From Glaciimonas sp. (GTDB lineage Bacteria; Pseudomonadota; Gammaproteobacteria; Burkholderiales; Burkholderiaceae_D), in contig JABBOV010000024.1 of NCBI GenBank assembly GCA_012927625.1, positions 124,001 through 188,000 on the forward strand: DNA of 64,000 nt, read 5' to 3'. Both the position numbers and the translations under genes were made by a program. The notes beneath the pieces were generated by a model that saw only the letters and a program-made list of their open reading frames with translations, ran no database searches and was not told the origin of the DNA. Positions 1 to 10,149 of the stretch are shown one piece after another. Each line of letters starts with the position of its first letter. Position 1 is the first letter of the stretch.

Positions 1-683
1 GAACCGCCTTCGACCACATATTCCTTCAAAATGCGCGAACCTACATTAATGTTAGCTACCGGGTTCAAAGCTGCTTCAACGCCGCCGTGTTGCTGGAATT
101 TATCCTGATGAATCTTTGACATCACCTGCATCAGGCCTTGCGCACCAACCGGGCTTTCAGATAGCGGATTGAAACGGGATTCGATAGCAATCACGGACAG
201 AATCAGCAAAGGGTCCAGCTTGAGGTCGTGAGCTACCTTATAAGAGGTCAATACCAACTTGTGGATGGCGTCTCCTGCAATCCGGTAACGTTTGGAAAGC
301 CAGTAAGTAACCCATTTTTGCTGCATTAAAGTAGCGTTGCCAGCGTATTGCAACTTGGTCATATGAGGTGTTTCTTGCTGGGCAGTGCGAATGTCCGCTT
401 CAGTATTCTTTGCGTCCTGAACTGCGGGTACTGGCGCAAGAGTGACGCCTATTTTTTGTTCTGCGGCAAATGGGGATAGAACCTTGAATTGGTTGGCGAT
501 TTCCGGCTTGACAAAAACTAGGCTGAACAGGCCGATTGCAAACAAGCTTAAAATTAATAAGGGGTGGTGCGCAGTAACGACATAATTTTTAGCTGTTTTG
601 CGGACGAAACTTGCCCATAATGCAGGCTGTTTAGCCATTTTTTGCGCATAGCTATACATTGCCTTGTTAATCTGAGAAAACAT
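1..683 (-). CDS. Lytic transglycosylase (SLT domain), 3' end cut by window edge
   Basis: The minus-strand reading frame is open from the ATG at 683 to the window edge, giving 227 residues without a stop. The start follows a strong ribosome site (AGGAGGT, 6 bases upstream). A hydrophobic stretch at about residues 42-60 suggests a signal anchor. The later part carries the soluble lytic transglycosylase signature: AIESRFNP, whose Glu is the expected catalytic acid, followed by SPVGAQGLMQV. Enzymes of this family cleave peptidoglycan glycan strands in the periplasm to 1,6-anhydro-muropeptides. The exact subfamily cannot be set because the C-terminus is missing. Confidence 0.85.
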   Translation of the reverse strand, partial: MFSQINKAMYSYAQKMAKQPALWASFVRKTAKNYVVTAHHPLLILSLFAIGLFSLVFVKPEIANQFKVLSPFAAEQKIGVTLAPVPAVQDAKNTEADIRTAQQETPHMTKLQYAGNATLMQQKWVTYWLSKRYRIAGDAIHKLVLTSYKVAHDLKLDPLLILSVIAIESRFNPLSESPVGAQGLMQVMSKIHQDKFQQHGGVEAALNPVANINVGSRILKEYVVEGG

Positions 684-1175
684 GGAACCTCCTGAACTGT
701 CACGGCACGCACAGAACCTCGTTAATAGCGCATCAACTGCACAATCGCGAGAGACTTGTTAATCATGTCGTGAATCAGAAATATCGTTTGCCGTTGCATG
801 GTGCGCAAGACAAACGCCGGAATTGTTTGCTGCAGCTGGCTGTTTTGTGTCTTAACAGGCAGTCACAAACAATTTTTTTATCGGGGGTAAGGCTGAAGCC
901 TTTTGAAAACATTCCTTAAAATGTCAAATGGGGTCCCGAACCCCGTGCAAATGAAAAAATTTTTTAAAGCAAGTTTTTTTGTGCTAGTAAAGAAATATTT
1001 CTCATCAAGTCGGCGCATTGTAAAAGCGTGAATATATCAAGTCAATACTATAAAATTTAATTTCTATTACTTTTAAGTCTTAATATTATGTTGCTATGCA
1101 GCATAAACCTATTAAATCAACTACTTGGCAGTACTTTCTTTGACAATAAGAGCACTTTTGAAAACACTATAAAAA
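684..1175. other. Intergenic region between the transglycosylase gene and ubiD
   Basis: This stretch of nearly 500 bases separates two divergent genes and holds no convincing ORF. It is A/T-rich, so promoters for both genes should lie here, but I could not choose one confidently. A small hairpin (GGGGT, 5-base loop, ACCCC at 930-944) is visible without a following T-run. The rest shows nothing recognisable. Confidence 0.5.
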
Positions 1176-2660
1176 ATGAAATATTCAGATTTACGCGATT
1201 TTATTTCTAAATTGCAACAAATTGACGAGTTGAAACGTATTTCCACGCCGATTTCGCCCCATTTAGAGATGACCGAGGTGTGCGATCGCACTTTGCGCGC
1301 TGGTGGACCGGCGCTATTGTTCGAGCGGCCGGTCGGGCACAGCATGCCGGTGCTGGGGAATCTTTTTGGCACGCCACGTCGCGTCGCGCTAGGCATGGGA
1401 GCCGACGATGTCAGCCAATTGCGCAAGATCGGCCATGTATTGGCGAGCTTGAAAGAGCCGGATCCTCCCAAGGGCTTCAAGGATATTCTGGGTCTGGCCT
1501 CGCTAGTTAAGGCGGTCTGGGATATGGCGCCGAAGGAATTGCGCGGTGCGCCTTGCCACGACATCGTGTGGGAAGGCAATGACGTCGATCTGGCCAGGTT
1601 GCCGATTCAATATTGCTGGCCGGGCGATGCGGCGCCATTAATTACCTGGGGTCTGGTGATTACCAAGGGGCCGCACAAGAAGCGCCAGAATCTGGGTATT
1701 TACCGCCAGCAAGTGATTGGCCGCAACAAGGTGATCATGCGCTGGCTCGCGCATCGTGGCGGTGCACTGGATTTTCGTGAACATACGATAGCCAACCAAG
1801 GCCAGCCGTATCCGATCGCAGTCGCGCTTGGGGCCGATCCGGCCACCATACTGGGTGCGGTGACGCCGGTGCCTGATAGTTTGTCCGAATACCAGTTTGC
1901 AGGTTTGCTGCGCGGTAGTCGCACGGAGCTGGTGAAAGCCATCGGCAGCGAATTGCGGGTGCCGGCTTCTGCCGAAATCGTGCTGGAAGGGCATATTTAT
2001 GCGGACGAGTCGCACCCAAGCGGTTACGAACATGCGCTGGAAGGGCCGTTTGGCGACCATACCGGTTATTACAACGAACAGGATTCATTTCCGGTATTTA
2101 CCATTGACCGCATCACGATGCGGCGCGATCCGATTTACCACTCGACTTATACCGGCAAGCCGCCGGACGAACCGGCCGTGCTCGGTGTGGCGTTGAATGA
2201 GGTATTCATTCCGCTGCTGCAAAAGCAGTTTGGCGAAATCACCGATTTTTATTTGCCGCCCGAAGGATGTAGTTACCGGATGGCAATAGTCCAAATCAAG
2301 AAGTCTTATGCCGGCCATGCCAAGCGGGTGATGTTCGGGGTCTGGAGCTTCTTGCGCCAATTCATGTATACCAAGTTCATTGTGGTGGTGGATGAGGATG
2401 TGAATATCCGCGACTGGAAAGAAGTGATCTGGGCCATCACGACCCGGGTTGATCCCTTGCGCGACACCACGCTGGTCGATAACACGCCGATCGATTATCT
2501 GGATTTCGCTTCGCCGGTCAGCGGCCTGGGTTCCAAGATGGGGATCGATGCCACCAATAAATGGCCGGGCGAAACCAGTCGCGCGTGGGGCACCACGATC
2601 CAGATGACGCCAGCGGTCAAATCACATATTGACGCCATTTGGCAAGAACTGGGAATCTAA
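1176..2660 (+). CDS. ubiD: 3-octaprenyl-4-hydroxybenzoate decarboxylase UbiD
   Basis: This 494-residue protein matches UbiD in length (E. coli UbiD is 497 residues) and sequence style from the first residues ([15 protein letters not shown]) to the end. UbiD removes the carboxyl group of the polyprenylated 4-hydroxybenzoate ring in ubiquinone biosynthesis. It uses prenylated FMN supplied by the partner UbiX, which is not in this window. The family is cytosolic and forms oligomers. The gene stands alone, with the SRP RNA gene directly downstream in the same direction. The ATG at 1176 has only weak ribosome-site complementarity, but the conserved N-terminus supports it. Confidence 0.95.
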   Translation: MKYSDLRDFISKLQQIDELKRISTPISPHLEMTEVCDRTLRAGGPALLFERPVGHSMPVLGNLFGTPRRVALGMGADDVSQLRKIGHVLASLKEPDPPKGFKDILGLASLVKAVWDMAPKELRGAPCHDIVWEGNDVDLARLPIQYCWPGDAAPLITWGLVITKGPHKKRQNLGIYRQQVIGRNKVIMRWLAHRGGALDFREHTIANQGQPYPIAVALGADPATILGAVTPVPDSLSEYQFAGLLRGSRTELVKAIGSELRVPASAEIVLEGHIYADESHPSGYEHALEGPFGDHTGYYNEQDSFPVFTIDRITMRRDPIYHSTYTGKPPDEPAVLGVALNEVFIPLLQKQFGEITDFYLPPEGCSYRMAIVQIKKSYAGHAKRVMFGVWSFLRQFMYTKFIVVVDEDVNIRDWKEVIWAITTRVDPLRDTTLVDNTPIDYLDFASPVSGLGSKMGIDATNKWPGETSRAWGTTIQMTPAVKSHIDAIWQELGI

Positions 2661-2703
2661 AGCTTGTCTTCAATCTCACTGCTGCAGGTGCCGATAAGTC
2701 GGG

Positions 2704-2709
2704 TATAAT
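2704..2709 (+). promoter_or_regulatory. -10 box of the 4.5S RNA gene
   Basis: A perfect TATAAT lies seven bases upstream of the inferred first base of the SRP RNA. The -35 region around 2681-2686 (GCTGCA) is poor, so strength may come from an extended -10 or upstream contacts. Position relative to the RNA is the main support. Confidence 0.65.
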
Positions 2710-2715
2710 TCGCCC

Positions 2716-2813
2716 AGGCGGGCCCCTGCGCATTGTGGCATGGCTAACCTGGTCAGGTCGGGAACGAAGCAGCCACGGCCATTACCTGCAAGTGCCGCAG
2801 ATCAGGCTCGCCT
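2716..2813 (+). ncRNA. ffs: 4.5S signal recognition particle RNA (small bacterial type)
   Basis: The sequence contains the universal SRP apical domain: GGTCAGGTC, a GGAA tetraloop, then GAAGCAGCC. The ends pair: GGCGGGCC at 2717-2724 with GGCTCGCC at 2805-2812 (one G-U). This gives a hairpin RNA of about 98 nt, the usual size in proteobacteria. It binds Ffh and targets membrane protein-ribosome complexes to FtsY. The pair closing the GGAA loop is G-C here rather than the C-G of E. coli; both sides changed together, so the fold is kept. Exact ends are estimated from the pairing and the -10 box. Confidence 0.93.
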
Positions 2814-3133
2814 TTGTATTTCGCTTTATTCTTTATATTAAAATTCCATTTTCCCCCGCCCCTTCCGTACTTCTGCCGTATTTTTCCGTCATTTTTAACT
2901 AGCGTAGATTGCATGCAATTGCTGTATTTCAGGCACGATTGCGTGTGCTCTACCGTTGCGAATAAAGTTATTCATATTTTTTTCGTTGTGCGGCTAATTC
3001 TGAATCGGGCTTTAACGTAGGGCTTGCCAAGGTCGCAGTAATACATTGCGATACAACCCATCGGTTGACCGGGATAACTTTAAGTAAGTACTATCAACGG
3101 CTGCCCCTATAAAAATCACTCTGATCATTCCTT
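2814..3133 (+). other. Intergenic region between ffs and the RND adaptor gene
   Basis: About 320 bases with no credible ORF. It must include the 4.5S RNA terminator or processing region and the promoter of the efflux operon. I saw no clear intrinsic terminator hairpin and no repeat. Confidence 0.45.
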
Positions 3134-4324
3134 ATGCGTTTGAATTTCAAGTATTTACTGATTACTGCAGCGGCCGTGGTGCTGGGCGCAGGCGCCGTCT
3201 ATTACGTCATGGTCTTCAATCAGAAACCAGTCGCGTCCAAAACGCGTGATGCGGCGCAGACCGTTAAGACGGTGCTAGCCGAGCAGAAATCGATTCCGAT
3301 CACAATTAATCTCAACGGCTATGTGGTAGCAATAAATACGGTCGATGTACGCCCCCAAATCCAGAATTTGGTGCGTGCGATTCATGTTGTAGAGGGGCAG
3401 GAAGTGCGTGTTGGACAGCTTATGCTGACTCTCGATGGGCGCAGCGATGCATCCACTGTTGCCAAGGCGCAGGCGCAACTGGCCAAAGACCGCGCCGATC
3501 TGGTGGATGCGGAAAGCACGCTCCAGCGCAATGAAGATTTGCTAGCCAAAAAATTTGTTTCGCAGGCGGTAGTCGATACCGCGCGCAGCCGGGTTGATGC
3601 CGCGCGCAGCGTGATGCGCGCCGACCAGGCCAGCATCGAATCCAGCAGCATTGCACTCGGTTATAACAAGATTACCGCCAGCATTAGCGGGCGCATTGGC
3701 GCCATCAATGTACATGTGGGGAGCTTGGCGCAACCGAGCGCCACGCCGCTGCTGACCATCTCGCAACTCGATCCGATTGCAGTCAGTTTTTCGGTGCCGG
3801 AGCGCGAGCTAGCCAATATCATCGCGACTTATCCAAAGCTGGATGCTCCGGTGCTTGTGCAATTGCCAGGGCAGTTGTCAGACAAGCAAACGATCGAAGG
3901 CAAGCTGTCTTTCGTCGACAATGCAGCGGATGCCGCTACCGGTACGATACGGATGAAAGCGCAGTTCGCCAATCCGCAAAAGCGTCTCTGGCCTGGCTCG
4001 TTCGTGAATGTCCGACTGATTTCGCGCACCTTACCGGCGGCCGTGGTGGTACCGGCGCACGCAATTATCACCGGGCCAACTGAACAGTTTGTGTATGTGG
4101 TGCAGTCTGACCATACCGTGCAACCGCGCAAGGTTGGCATTCTGACGATTGAGGGTGGGCAGGCGGCGGTATCCGGCTTGGAAGTCGGACAGCGCGTGGT
4201 GCTGGAAGGTGCGCAAGACCTGCGCTCCGGCGCGCTAGTCAAGGAAGTTCGGCCTGATATCCCAACACTCCCAGTGCTCCCGGTTGCGGGCAATGCCAAG
4301 CCACAACAAAAAAATCCATCGTGA
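3134..4324 (+). CDS. RND efflux periplasmic adaptor (membrane fusion protein, MdtA-like)
   Basis: A 396-residue protein with an N-terminal membrane segment (about residues 7-27), a lipoyl/barrel-sandwich half around residue 75-100, a coiled-coil hairpin rich in Ala, Gln and Arg at about 110-175, the second lipoyl half (ITASISGRIG), then beta-barrel and membrane-proximal domains. This is the HlyD/AcrA/MdtA adaptor plan. Such proteins link an inner-membrane RND pump to an outer-membrane channel. The stop overlaps the start of the pump gene by four bases, so the two are translationally coupled. The drug or metal substrate cannot be read from sequence. Confidence 0.9.
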   Translation: MRLNFKYLLITAAAVVLGAGAVYYVMVFNQKPVASKTRDAAQTVKTVLAEQKSIPITINLNGYVVAINTVDVRPQIQNLVRAIHVVEGQEVRVGQLMLTLDGRSDASTVAKAQAQLAKDRADLVDAESTLQRNEDLLAKKFVSQAVVDTARSRVDAARSVMRADQASIESSSIALGYNKITASISGRIGAINVHVGSLAQPSATPLLTISQLDPIAVSFSVPERELANIIATYPKLDAPVLVQLPGQLSDKQTIEGKLSFVDNAADAATGTIRMKAQFANPQKRLWPGSFVNVRLISRTLPAAVVVPAHAIITGPTEQFVYVVQSDHTVQPRKVGILTIEGGQAAVSGLEVGQRVVLEGAQDLRSGALVKEVRPDIPTLPVLPVAGNAKPQQKNPS

Positions 4325-7300
4325 ATATTTCGGAATTGTGTATTCGCAGGCCGATCATGACGGTCTTGCTGTCGGTGGCTCTGGTCGTGGTCGGTTTGTT
4401 CGCCTACAACAAATTACCGATTGCAGCCTTGCCCAGCTACAACACGCCAGTCATCAATGTCAGCGCCTCCTTATCGGGAGCAAGCCCCGAGATCATGGCA
4501 TCGTCTGTCGCGACTCCGCTGGAGAAACAGTTTTCCACTATCGCCGGCCTGGCTATTATCAGTTCCAGCAACACTCTGGGTAGTACCTCGATTACATTGG
4601 AATTCACGCCCGACCGGGATATTGATGCTGCGGCAGTGGATGTGCAGGCAGCCTTGCTGCGCGCGCAACGCGGCCTGCCGGTCGAAATGACGTCATTGCC
4701 CTCCTACCGCAAGGTCAACCCGGCCGACGCACCTGTCCTTCTGCTGGCGCTGACATCGCCGTCCATTTCACTGGCCGATCTGGATGATTATGCGGAAAAC
4801 CTGATTTCACCTACGCTGTCGACCATCGATGGCGTGGCGCAGGTGTCGGTGTATGGCCAACGGCGTTATGCGGTGCGGGTGCAGGTTAAGTCGGATCAGT
4901 TAGCGGCGCGCAACATCACGATGGATGAACTCGCCACCATCTTGCGCGCGGCCAATGCGAATAGTCCTGTTGGCGTGCTGGATGGAGCGCGCCAGAGCTT
5001 GACTCTGCAAGCGAATCCACAGTTGCGCAATGCGGCCGCCTTCGCCGACTTGGTCATTAGCAGCAAGGATGGCGCTACTGTAAGGCTTAAGGACGTTGCC
5101 AGCGTGATTGATAGCGTCGAATCGACCAAGAACGGAAGCTGGTCGAACGGGCAGCCGGCCATCGTGCTGGCGGTATTACGCCAGCCGAATGCGAATACGG
5201 TGGCGGTAGTGGACGCGGTGAAGGCGACCTTGCCACAATTCAAGTCGCAGATGCCGTCGTCAATCGATGTGCGCATATTAAACGACCGCGCGACTTCGAT
5301 CCGGGAAGCGATTCACGACGTGAAGTTCACCTTGTTATTGACCATTTTCCTGGTCGTGATGGTGATTTTCCTGTTCCTCAAGCGTCTGTCGGCCACCATG
5401 ATCCCGGTGGTGACGCTGCCGATTTCTCTGATTGGTTGTTTCGGCTTGATGTATTGGCTCGGCTACAGCCTGGACAATATTTCGCTGCTTGGCATCACCA
5501 TCGCTGTTGGCCTGGTGGTCGATGATGCGATCGTGATGCTGGAAAATATTGTGCGTTATGTGGAGCAGGGTATGGCACCGTTGCCGGCGGCCCTGAAAGG
5601 CTCGCGCGAGATGGTGTTTACAATTATCTCGATCTCGCTGTCGCTGGTGGCCGTATTTATCCCGATTTTTTTCATGCCGGGTGTGATCGGCCAGATGTTC
5701 CACGAGTTTGCGGTGGTGGTGTCGCTGGCGGTACTGGTATCGGCGCTGGTTTCGCTGTCGCTGGTGCCGATGCTGTGTAGCCGTTTCCTGCGCCACGAAA
5801 CGCATGAAAACGATAGCTGGCTCAGCCGTAACTTCGAACAAGGTTTCCAAGCGGTAGTTCGAGGTTATACGCGTATTCTGGATTGGTGCCTGGTGCACAG
5901 CAAAACGGTGTTATTGGCGGCGTTGTCCACGTTTGCCCTGACTGTGGTGTTGTTCATTGAGATACCGAAAGGTTTTTTTCCGAGCGAAGACATCGGTCAG
6001 ATCAGCGCATCGATTGAGGGGCCGCAGGATGTCTCTTATCCGGCAATGGCGGCATTGGTTCAGAAGGTAGGCGCGATCGTCAAGAACGATTCGAATGTAG
6101 AGAGCGTCATGGCCCGTACCAGAGGCGGCAATAGCGGCGCCATGTTTATCGGCCTTAAGCCAAAGGCGCAACGGCAGTCGATGGATGCCGTGCTGGAACA
6201 ACTGCGGCGCAAGACCAACAGCATCCCCGGCTTGTCGGTTTATTTGAGTCCGGTGCAAAATTTGCGTCTGGGCGGAAAATCCAGCAAGAGTCGCTATCAA
6301 TACGTGCTGCAAAGCGTGCGCGCCGATGAACTCAACGATTGGTCGGAACGGTTGCAAATTAAAATGCGGGCCGATCCGGTCTTCCGCGACGTCACTAGCG
6401 ATTCCCAGTTGAAAGGTTTGCAGGCGCAGCTGGATATCGACCGCGACCGCGCCAATGTGGCCGGGGTTCAGGTTGAGGATATTCGTACCGCGCTTTACAG
6501 CGCCTATGGAGAACGCCAAGTCTCCACCATTTTTACCAGTAGCAATAGTTACGAGGTGATCCTGCAGGATGCCGACAGCGGTAGCCAGGACGAGACGGAT
6601 TTACATAAAATCTATGTGCGCAGCAAAAATGGCACTTTAGTGCCGCTGATGAGCATTGCCAGCGTGCGCCGCACGGTCGGCCCGATAGAGGTGAATCACC
6701 AGGGGCAATTGCAGGCCATTACTATTTCGTTCAACTTGGCGGCCGACGTACCTTTGGGTGACGCCAGCACGAAGATCGGTCAGTTCAAGAACGCATTGGG
6801 CATGCCGGCCAGCGTGATCACTTCCTACGCCGGCGACGCCGCCGCTTTCCAATCGTCGCAAGGTAGCCAAGTCGCCCTGTTGCTGTTGGCGGTGATCGTG
6901 ATCTACATTCTGCTCGGCGTGTTGTATGAGAGTTATATCCATCCGCTGACGATTCTGGCCGGTTTGCCTTCGGCCGCGATTGGCGCTTTGCTCACCTTGC
7001 GCCTGTTCGGTTTTGAGCTGACCTTGATCGCCACCATCGGCATCCTGATGTTGATCGGCATCGTCAAGAAGAACGCCATCATGATGATCGATTTCGCGTT
7101 GGCAGCACAACGCAACCAGGGCATGACGCCGTTGAATGCGATCCGTAGTGCTTGCTTGCTGCGTTTTCGGCCAATCATGATGACCACCCTGGCAGCCCTG
7201 ATGGGCGCGTTGCCGATTGCGCTTGGATTGGGCGCGGGGGCGGAATTGCGCCAACCGCTGGGCCTGGCGATCGTCGGCGGCTTGATTTTTTCGCAAGCGA

Positions 7301-7413
7301 TTACGCTCTTCATTACACCGGTGATCTACCTGTTTCTCGATCGCTTCAGCGGTAGTGGCCCGCTGCAGATTGCGCCGGAATTGATGCCGGATGACTACAA
7401 TCGCGCCAGTTAA
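4321..7413 (+). CDS. RND multidrug efflux pump, inner-membrane permease (MdtB/MdtC-like)
   Basis: The 1030-residue length fits an AcrB/MdtB-type proton-driven pump. It has the N-terminal helix with IRRPIMTVLLSVAL, a first large periplasmic loop, a membrane block from about residue 335, a second periplasmic loop, and a final membrane block. The helix-4 segment GLVVDDAIVMLENI carries the paired Asp residues expected for proton relay. Start is GTG, with GTGA overlapping the adaptor stop. No outer-membrane factor (TolC/OprM type) follows, so the pump must borrow one encoded elsewhere. Substrates are unknown. Confidence 0.93.
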   Translation: MNISELCIRRPIMTVLLSVALVVVGLFAYNKLPIAALPSYNTPVINVSASLSGASPEIMASSVATPLEKQFSTIAGLAIISSSNTLGSTSITLEFTPDRDIDAAAVDVQAALLRAQRGLPVEMTSLPSYRKVNPADAPVLLLALTSPSISLADLDDYAENLISPTLSTIDGVAQVSVYGQRRYAVRVQVKSDQLAARNITMDELATILRAANANSPVGVLDGARQSLTLQANPQLRNAAAFADLVISSKDGATVRLKDVASVIDSVESTKNGSWSNGQPAIVLAVLRQPNANTVAVVDAVKATLPQFKSQMPSSIDVRILNDRATSIREAIHDVKFTLLLTIFLVVMVIFLFLKRLSATMIPVVTLPISLIGCFGLMYWLGYSLDNISLLGITIAVGLVVDDAIVMLENIVRYVEQGMAPLPAALKGSREMVFTIISISLSLVAVFIPIFFMPGVIGQMFHEFAVVVSLAVLVSALVSLSLVPMLCSRFLRHETHENDSWLSRNFEQGFQAVVRGYTRILDWCLVHSKTVLLAALSTFALTVVLFIEIPKGFFPSEDIGQISASIEGPQDVSYPAMAALVQKVGAIVKNDSNVESVMARTRGGNSGAMFIGLKPKAQRQSMDAVLEQLRRKTNSIPGLSVYLSPVQNLRLGGKSSKSRYQYVLQSVRADELNDWSERLQIKMRADPVFRDVTSDSQLKGLQAQLDIDRDRANVAGVQVEDIRTALYSAYGERQVSTIFTSSNSYEVILQDADSGSQDETDLHKIYVRSKNGTLVPLMSIASVRRTVGPIEVNHQGQLQAITISFNLAADVPLGDASTKIGQFKNALGMPASVITSYAGDAAAFQSSQGSQVALLLLAVIVIYILLGVLYESYIHPLTILAGLPSAAIGALLTLRLFGFELTLIATIGILMLIGIVKKNAIMMIDFALAAQRNQGMTPLNAIRSACLLRFRPIMMTTLAALMGALPIALGLGAGAELRQPLGLAIVGGLIFSQAITLFITPVIYLFLDRFSGSGPLQIAPELMPDDYNRAS

Positions 7414-7474
7414 ATTTGGTAAATAGGTGACTATTCAGCACGCACCAAGAAACTTCCAAACCGAAGTGGTTTTT

Positions 7475-7547
7475 TGTAGGAGCGCACCCGGGCGCGATCA
7501 ACGGCTGCAGTCTGACGACTGCTTTCGCGCCCGGGTGCGCTCCTACA
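7475..7547. repeat. REP doublet (REPIN/BIME-like palindromic repeat)
   Basis: Two 23-base arms (7475-7497 and 7525-7547) are perfect reverse complements separated by 27 bases. Each arm begins with the GTAG foot followed by an imperfect palindrome (GTAGGAGCGCACCCGGGC...). This is the layout of REP sequences mobilised by RAYT (Y1 transposase) proteins. It lies in the 400-base gap 7414-7812 between the convergent end of the pump gene and dnaX; the rest of that gap holds no gene and presumably the dnaX promoter. Confidence 0.85.
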
Positions 7548-7812
7548 ACATCGTTACCATTTCGCTCAAAATTGTCTTACTGGCCGAATAGTTCTGCTAA
7601 TTGTGAAAATAGTAGGAGTATGCCAATAAATGCAGCTATTTACGCAATATAAAAAGCAGAGCTTTAAAATACATAAAGCAGTATGTTATTTATTGGGAAA
7701 CACAAGAATGCGGCTGCGACGGCCAGCGGCGTTCTGTGCGGCGTATCCGGCTAAAATCCCGACTTGCCACGGCGCTTCTATTATTTGCCGCTCCATAAGG
7801 TAAAATCACGCC

Positions 7813-9786
7813 ATGTCATATCAAGTCCTCGCCCGCAAATACCGCCCCAAAAACTTCGAAACCCTCGTCGGGCAAGAGCACGTAGTGCGCGCATTAACAC
7901 ATGCGTTGGAACAAAAACGCCTCCATCACGCATATCTGTTTACCGGCACCCGCGGCGTAGGCAAGACCACGCTGTCGCGGATTCTGGCCAAAGCCCTGAA
8001 TTGCATCGGTGCCGATGGCAAGGGCGACATCACTGCCCAGCCCTGCGGCGTGTGCGAAGCGTGTAGTGCCATCGATGCCGGGCGCTTCATCGATTACATC
8101 GAAATGGATGCCGCGTCCAACCGCGGCGTGGATGAAATGGCGCAACTGCTGGAGCAGGCGGTGTACGCGCCGTCCAACGCGCGCTTCAAGGTCTACATGA
8201 TCGATGAAGTCCACATGCTCACCAATACCGCTTTTAATTCGATGCTGAAAACGCTGGAAGAGCCGCCCGAACACGTCAAGTTCATCCTCGCTACCACCGA
8301 TCCGCAAAAAATTCCGGTCACGGTCTTGTCGCGTTGCCTGCAATTCAACCTCAAGCAAATGCCGCCCGGCAGCATCGTCAGCCATCTGGAAAATATTCTG
8401 GGCCAGGAACAAATTCCCTTCGAGTTGCCGGCTCTGCGCCTGCTGGCGCAAGGTGCCCAAGGCTCGATGCGCGACGGCTTGTCGCTGACCGATCAGGCGA
8501 TTGCCTACGCCGCCGGAAAAATTACGCTGGAAGCAGTGCAGGGCATGCTGGGCGCGCTCGACCAATCGTTCCTGATTCGCCTGCTCGATGCGCTGGCGGC
8601 TGAGGATGGCGCTGGTTTGTTGGCAGTCGCCGATGAAATGGCAGCGCGCAGCCTGTCGTATAACGGTGCTTTGCAGGATTTGGGTACTTTGCTGCATCGC
8701 ATTGCGCTGGCGCAAACTGTGCCGCAAGCGCTGCCGGATGACTTGCCTGAGCGTGACGATGTGTTGCGTCTGGCTGCTCTGTTCGACGCCGAAGAAGTGC
8801 AACTTTTTTACCAGATTGCAGTGCATGGCCGCAGTGAACTGGGGCTGGCGCCGGATGAATATGCCGGATTTTCCATGACACTGTTGCGCATGCTGGCGTT
8901 TCGTCCCGGCGTCAGTGGCGCGCCAGCGGCCCCAGCGATTGTGCGACAGCCGGCGACCCGAACAGCACCGAGTTCGATTGCCGCCGCACCGGCAAGTGCA
9001 GCGGCCAGTCCCGCTCCCGCAACAGCACAGGCTCCAGCAAAATCTGGCACCAGTCCGGCAATGGCTGCCTTGCATGCGGCACGCGCGGGCAGTAAATCCA
9101 CATCCGCAGCAACCCGATCCAGTCCAAGTGCGCCTGCCAGCGCAGGTAACACTGGCAGCAGCAGTGCGCCACCACCGTGGGACGAGGATGAATCGCCGGT
9201 TAAGCCAGCGGCAGCCTCATCTAGTTTTCCTGACGCGGCGGCTCAAAAAAAAACTGAATCGTGCGCGCAACCAGCATCTCCCATCGCTGTCATAACAGCG
9301 TTGAAGCCGCAGCCGGTTGTGATTTTGGCAGCCACACCGGGGCCGGCACCGACGCTGGAGTTTCATCCATTGCCAACCCTGGGCTGGGACGGTAACTGGC
9401 CGCTGCTGGCAGCGGCTTTGCCGATTCGCGGTGTGGTGCAGCAATTAGCCTTGCAAAGCGAGTTGGCTCAAGCGGCAAGCGATGGCGACGATACTGTATT
9501 GCATTTGCGGGTGCCGATGGCAACCCTGCTGTCTTCCGGTAGTGTTGATAAACTTACCGCAGCATTGAGCACGCATTTTAGCCAACCGCTGCGCCTCACT
9601 ACTGAAATCGGCGCGGTGGTGCATACCGCCAGCGCGCAAGCACACGCTGCGCAAGCCCAGCGCCAGCGCGAAGCGGAAGCAACGATTCAGAATGATCCTT
9701 TCGTGCAAACCCTGATGCACGATTTCGACGCGACTATCGTACCGGGGTCGATCAAACCCTTTTTATTAAAAATGCAAGGAGAATAA
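7813..9786 (+). CDS. dnaX: DNA polymerase III subunits gamma and tau
   Basis: A 657-residue clamp-loader ATPase. Visible parts: Walker [10 protein letters not shown] at 45-53, the zinc cysteines C63, C77, C80 and C83, Walker B/DEVH around residue 133 (IDEVHML), the SRC motif (LSRCLQF), a collar region, then a long Ala/Pro/Ser-rich linker (about 380-490) and a C-terminal tau domain ending near 657. Tau loads the sliding clamp and ties polymerase cores to the DnaB helicase. An A9 run in the linker may allow production of a shorter gamma form. ybaB and recR follow in the same direction, the common dnaX-ybaB-recR cluster. Confidence 0.97.
   Translation: MSYQVLARKYRPKNFETLVGQEHVVRALTHALEQKRLHHAYLFTGTRGVGKTTLSRILAKALNCIGADGKGDITAQPCGVCEACSAIDAGRFIDYIEMDAASNRGVDEMAQLLEQAVYAPSNARFKVYMIDEVHMLTNTAFNSMLKTLEEPPEHVKFILATTDPQKIPVTVLSRCLQFNLKQMPPGSIVSHLENILGQEQIPFELPALRLLAQGAQGSMRDGLSLTDQAIAYAAGKITLEAVQGMLGALDQSFLIRLLDALAAEDGAGLLAVADEMAARSLSYNGALQDLGTLLHRIALAQTVPQALPDDLPERDDVLRLAALFDAEEVQLFYQIAVHGRSELGLAPDEYAGFSMTLLRMLAFRPGVSGAPAAPAIVRQPATRTAPSSIAAAPASAAASPAPATAQAPAKSGTSPAMAALHAARAGSKSTSAATRSSPSAPASAGNTGSSSAPPPWDEDESPVKPAAASSSFPDAAAQKKTESCAQPASPIAVITALKPQPVVILAATPGPAPTLEFHPLPTLGWDGNWPLLAAALPIRGVVQQLALQSELAQAASDGDDTVLHLRVPMATLLSSGSVDKLTAALSTHFSQPLRLTTEIGAVVHTASAQAHAAQAQRQREAEATIQNDPFVQTLMHDFDATIVPGSIKPFLLKMQGE
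9245..9257 (+). promoter_or_regulatory. Candidate slippage/frameshift site in dnaX (A9, then -1 stop)
   Basis: Nine consecutive A residues (9245-9253) are read CAA AAA AAA ACT in the tau frame. A -1 shift after the second AAA codon reads AAC then TGA at 9255-9257, ending translation after 481 residues. That would give a gamma-like product lacking the tau C-terminal domain. E. coli uses A AAA AAG with a stem-loop; Thermus uses an A-run with transcriptional slippage. A CGCTGT/ACAGCG hairpin lies about 30 bases downstream, rather far for a ribosomal stimulator. Confidence 0.55.
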
Positions 9787-9788
9787 GC

Positions 9789-10115
9789 ATGATGAAGAAC
9801 CAATTGGCAGGCTTGATGAAGCAAGCGCAAGCGATGCAAGACAACATGAAAAAAGCACAGGATCAACTGGCCTTGATCGAAGTCGAAGGCCAATCCGGCG
9901 CCGGTCTGGTGAAAGTTGTGATGACTTGCAAGAACGACGTCAAACGCGTCACCATCGACCCCTCTCTGCTGGCCGACGACAAAGACATGCTGGAAGACTT
10001 GGTGGCAGCTGCGTTCAACGATGCGGCGCGTAAGGCCGAAGCCGCTTCAGCAGAAAAAATGAGCGGACTGACAGCCGGCATGCAGATGCCGCCCGGCTTC
10101 CAATTGCCGTTTTGA
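9789..10115 (+). CDS. ybaB: YbaB/EbfC nucleoid-associated protein
   Basis: A 108-residue protein of the YbaB/EbfC family ([17 protein letters not shown]). These small proteins form dimers that bind DNA and influence nucleoid organisation. The ribosome site AAGGAG overlaps the end of dnaX, and the start lies two bases after the dnaX stop, so the genes are probably coupled. Two ATG codons are adjacent (9789 and 9792), and either could be used. The length is normal for the family. Confidence 0.95.
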   Translation: MMKNQLAGLMKQAQAMQDNMKKAQDQLALIEVEGQSGAGLVKVVMTCKNDVKRVTIDPSLLADDKDMLEDLVAAAFNDAARKAEAASAEKMSGLTAGMQMPPGFQLPF

Positions 10116-10149
10116 TGCCATGGCGAAAATTCCACACCGCTGCATGAAA

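Noticed and set aside
5335-7296. Long minus-strand frames rich in His, Gln and Arg opposite the RND pump
   Set aside because: They are complements of strongly biased codons in a clear coding gene and show no domain or ribosome site.
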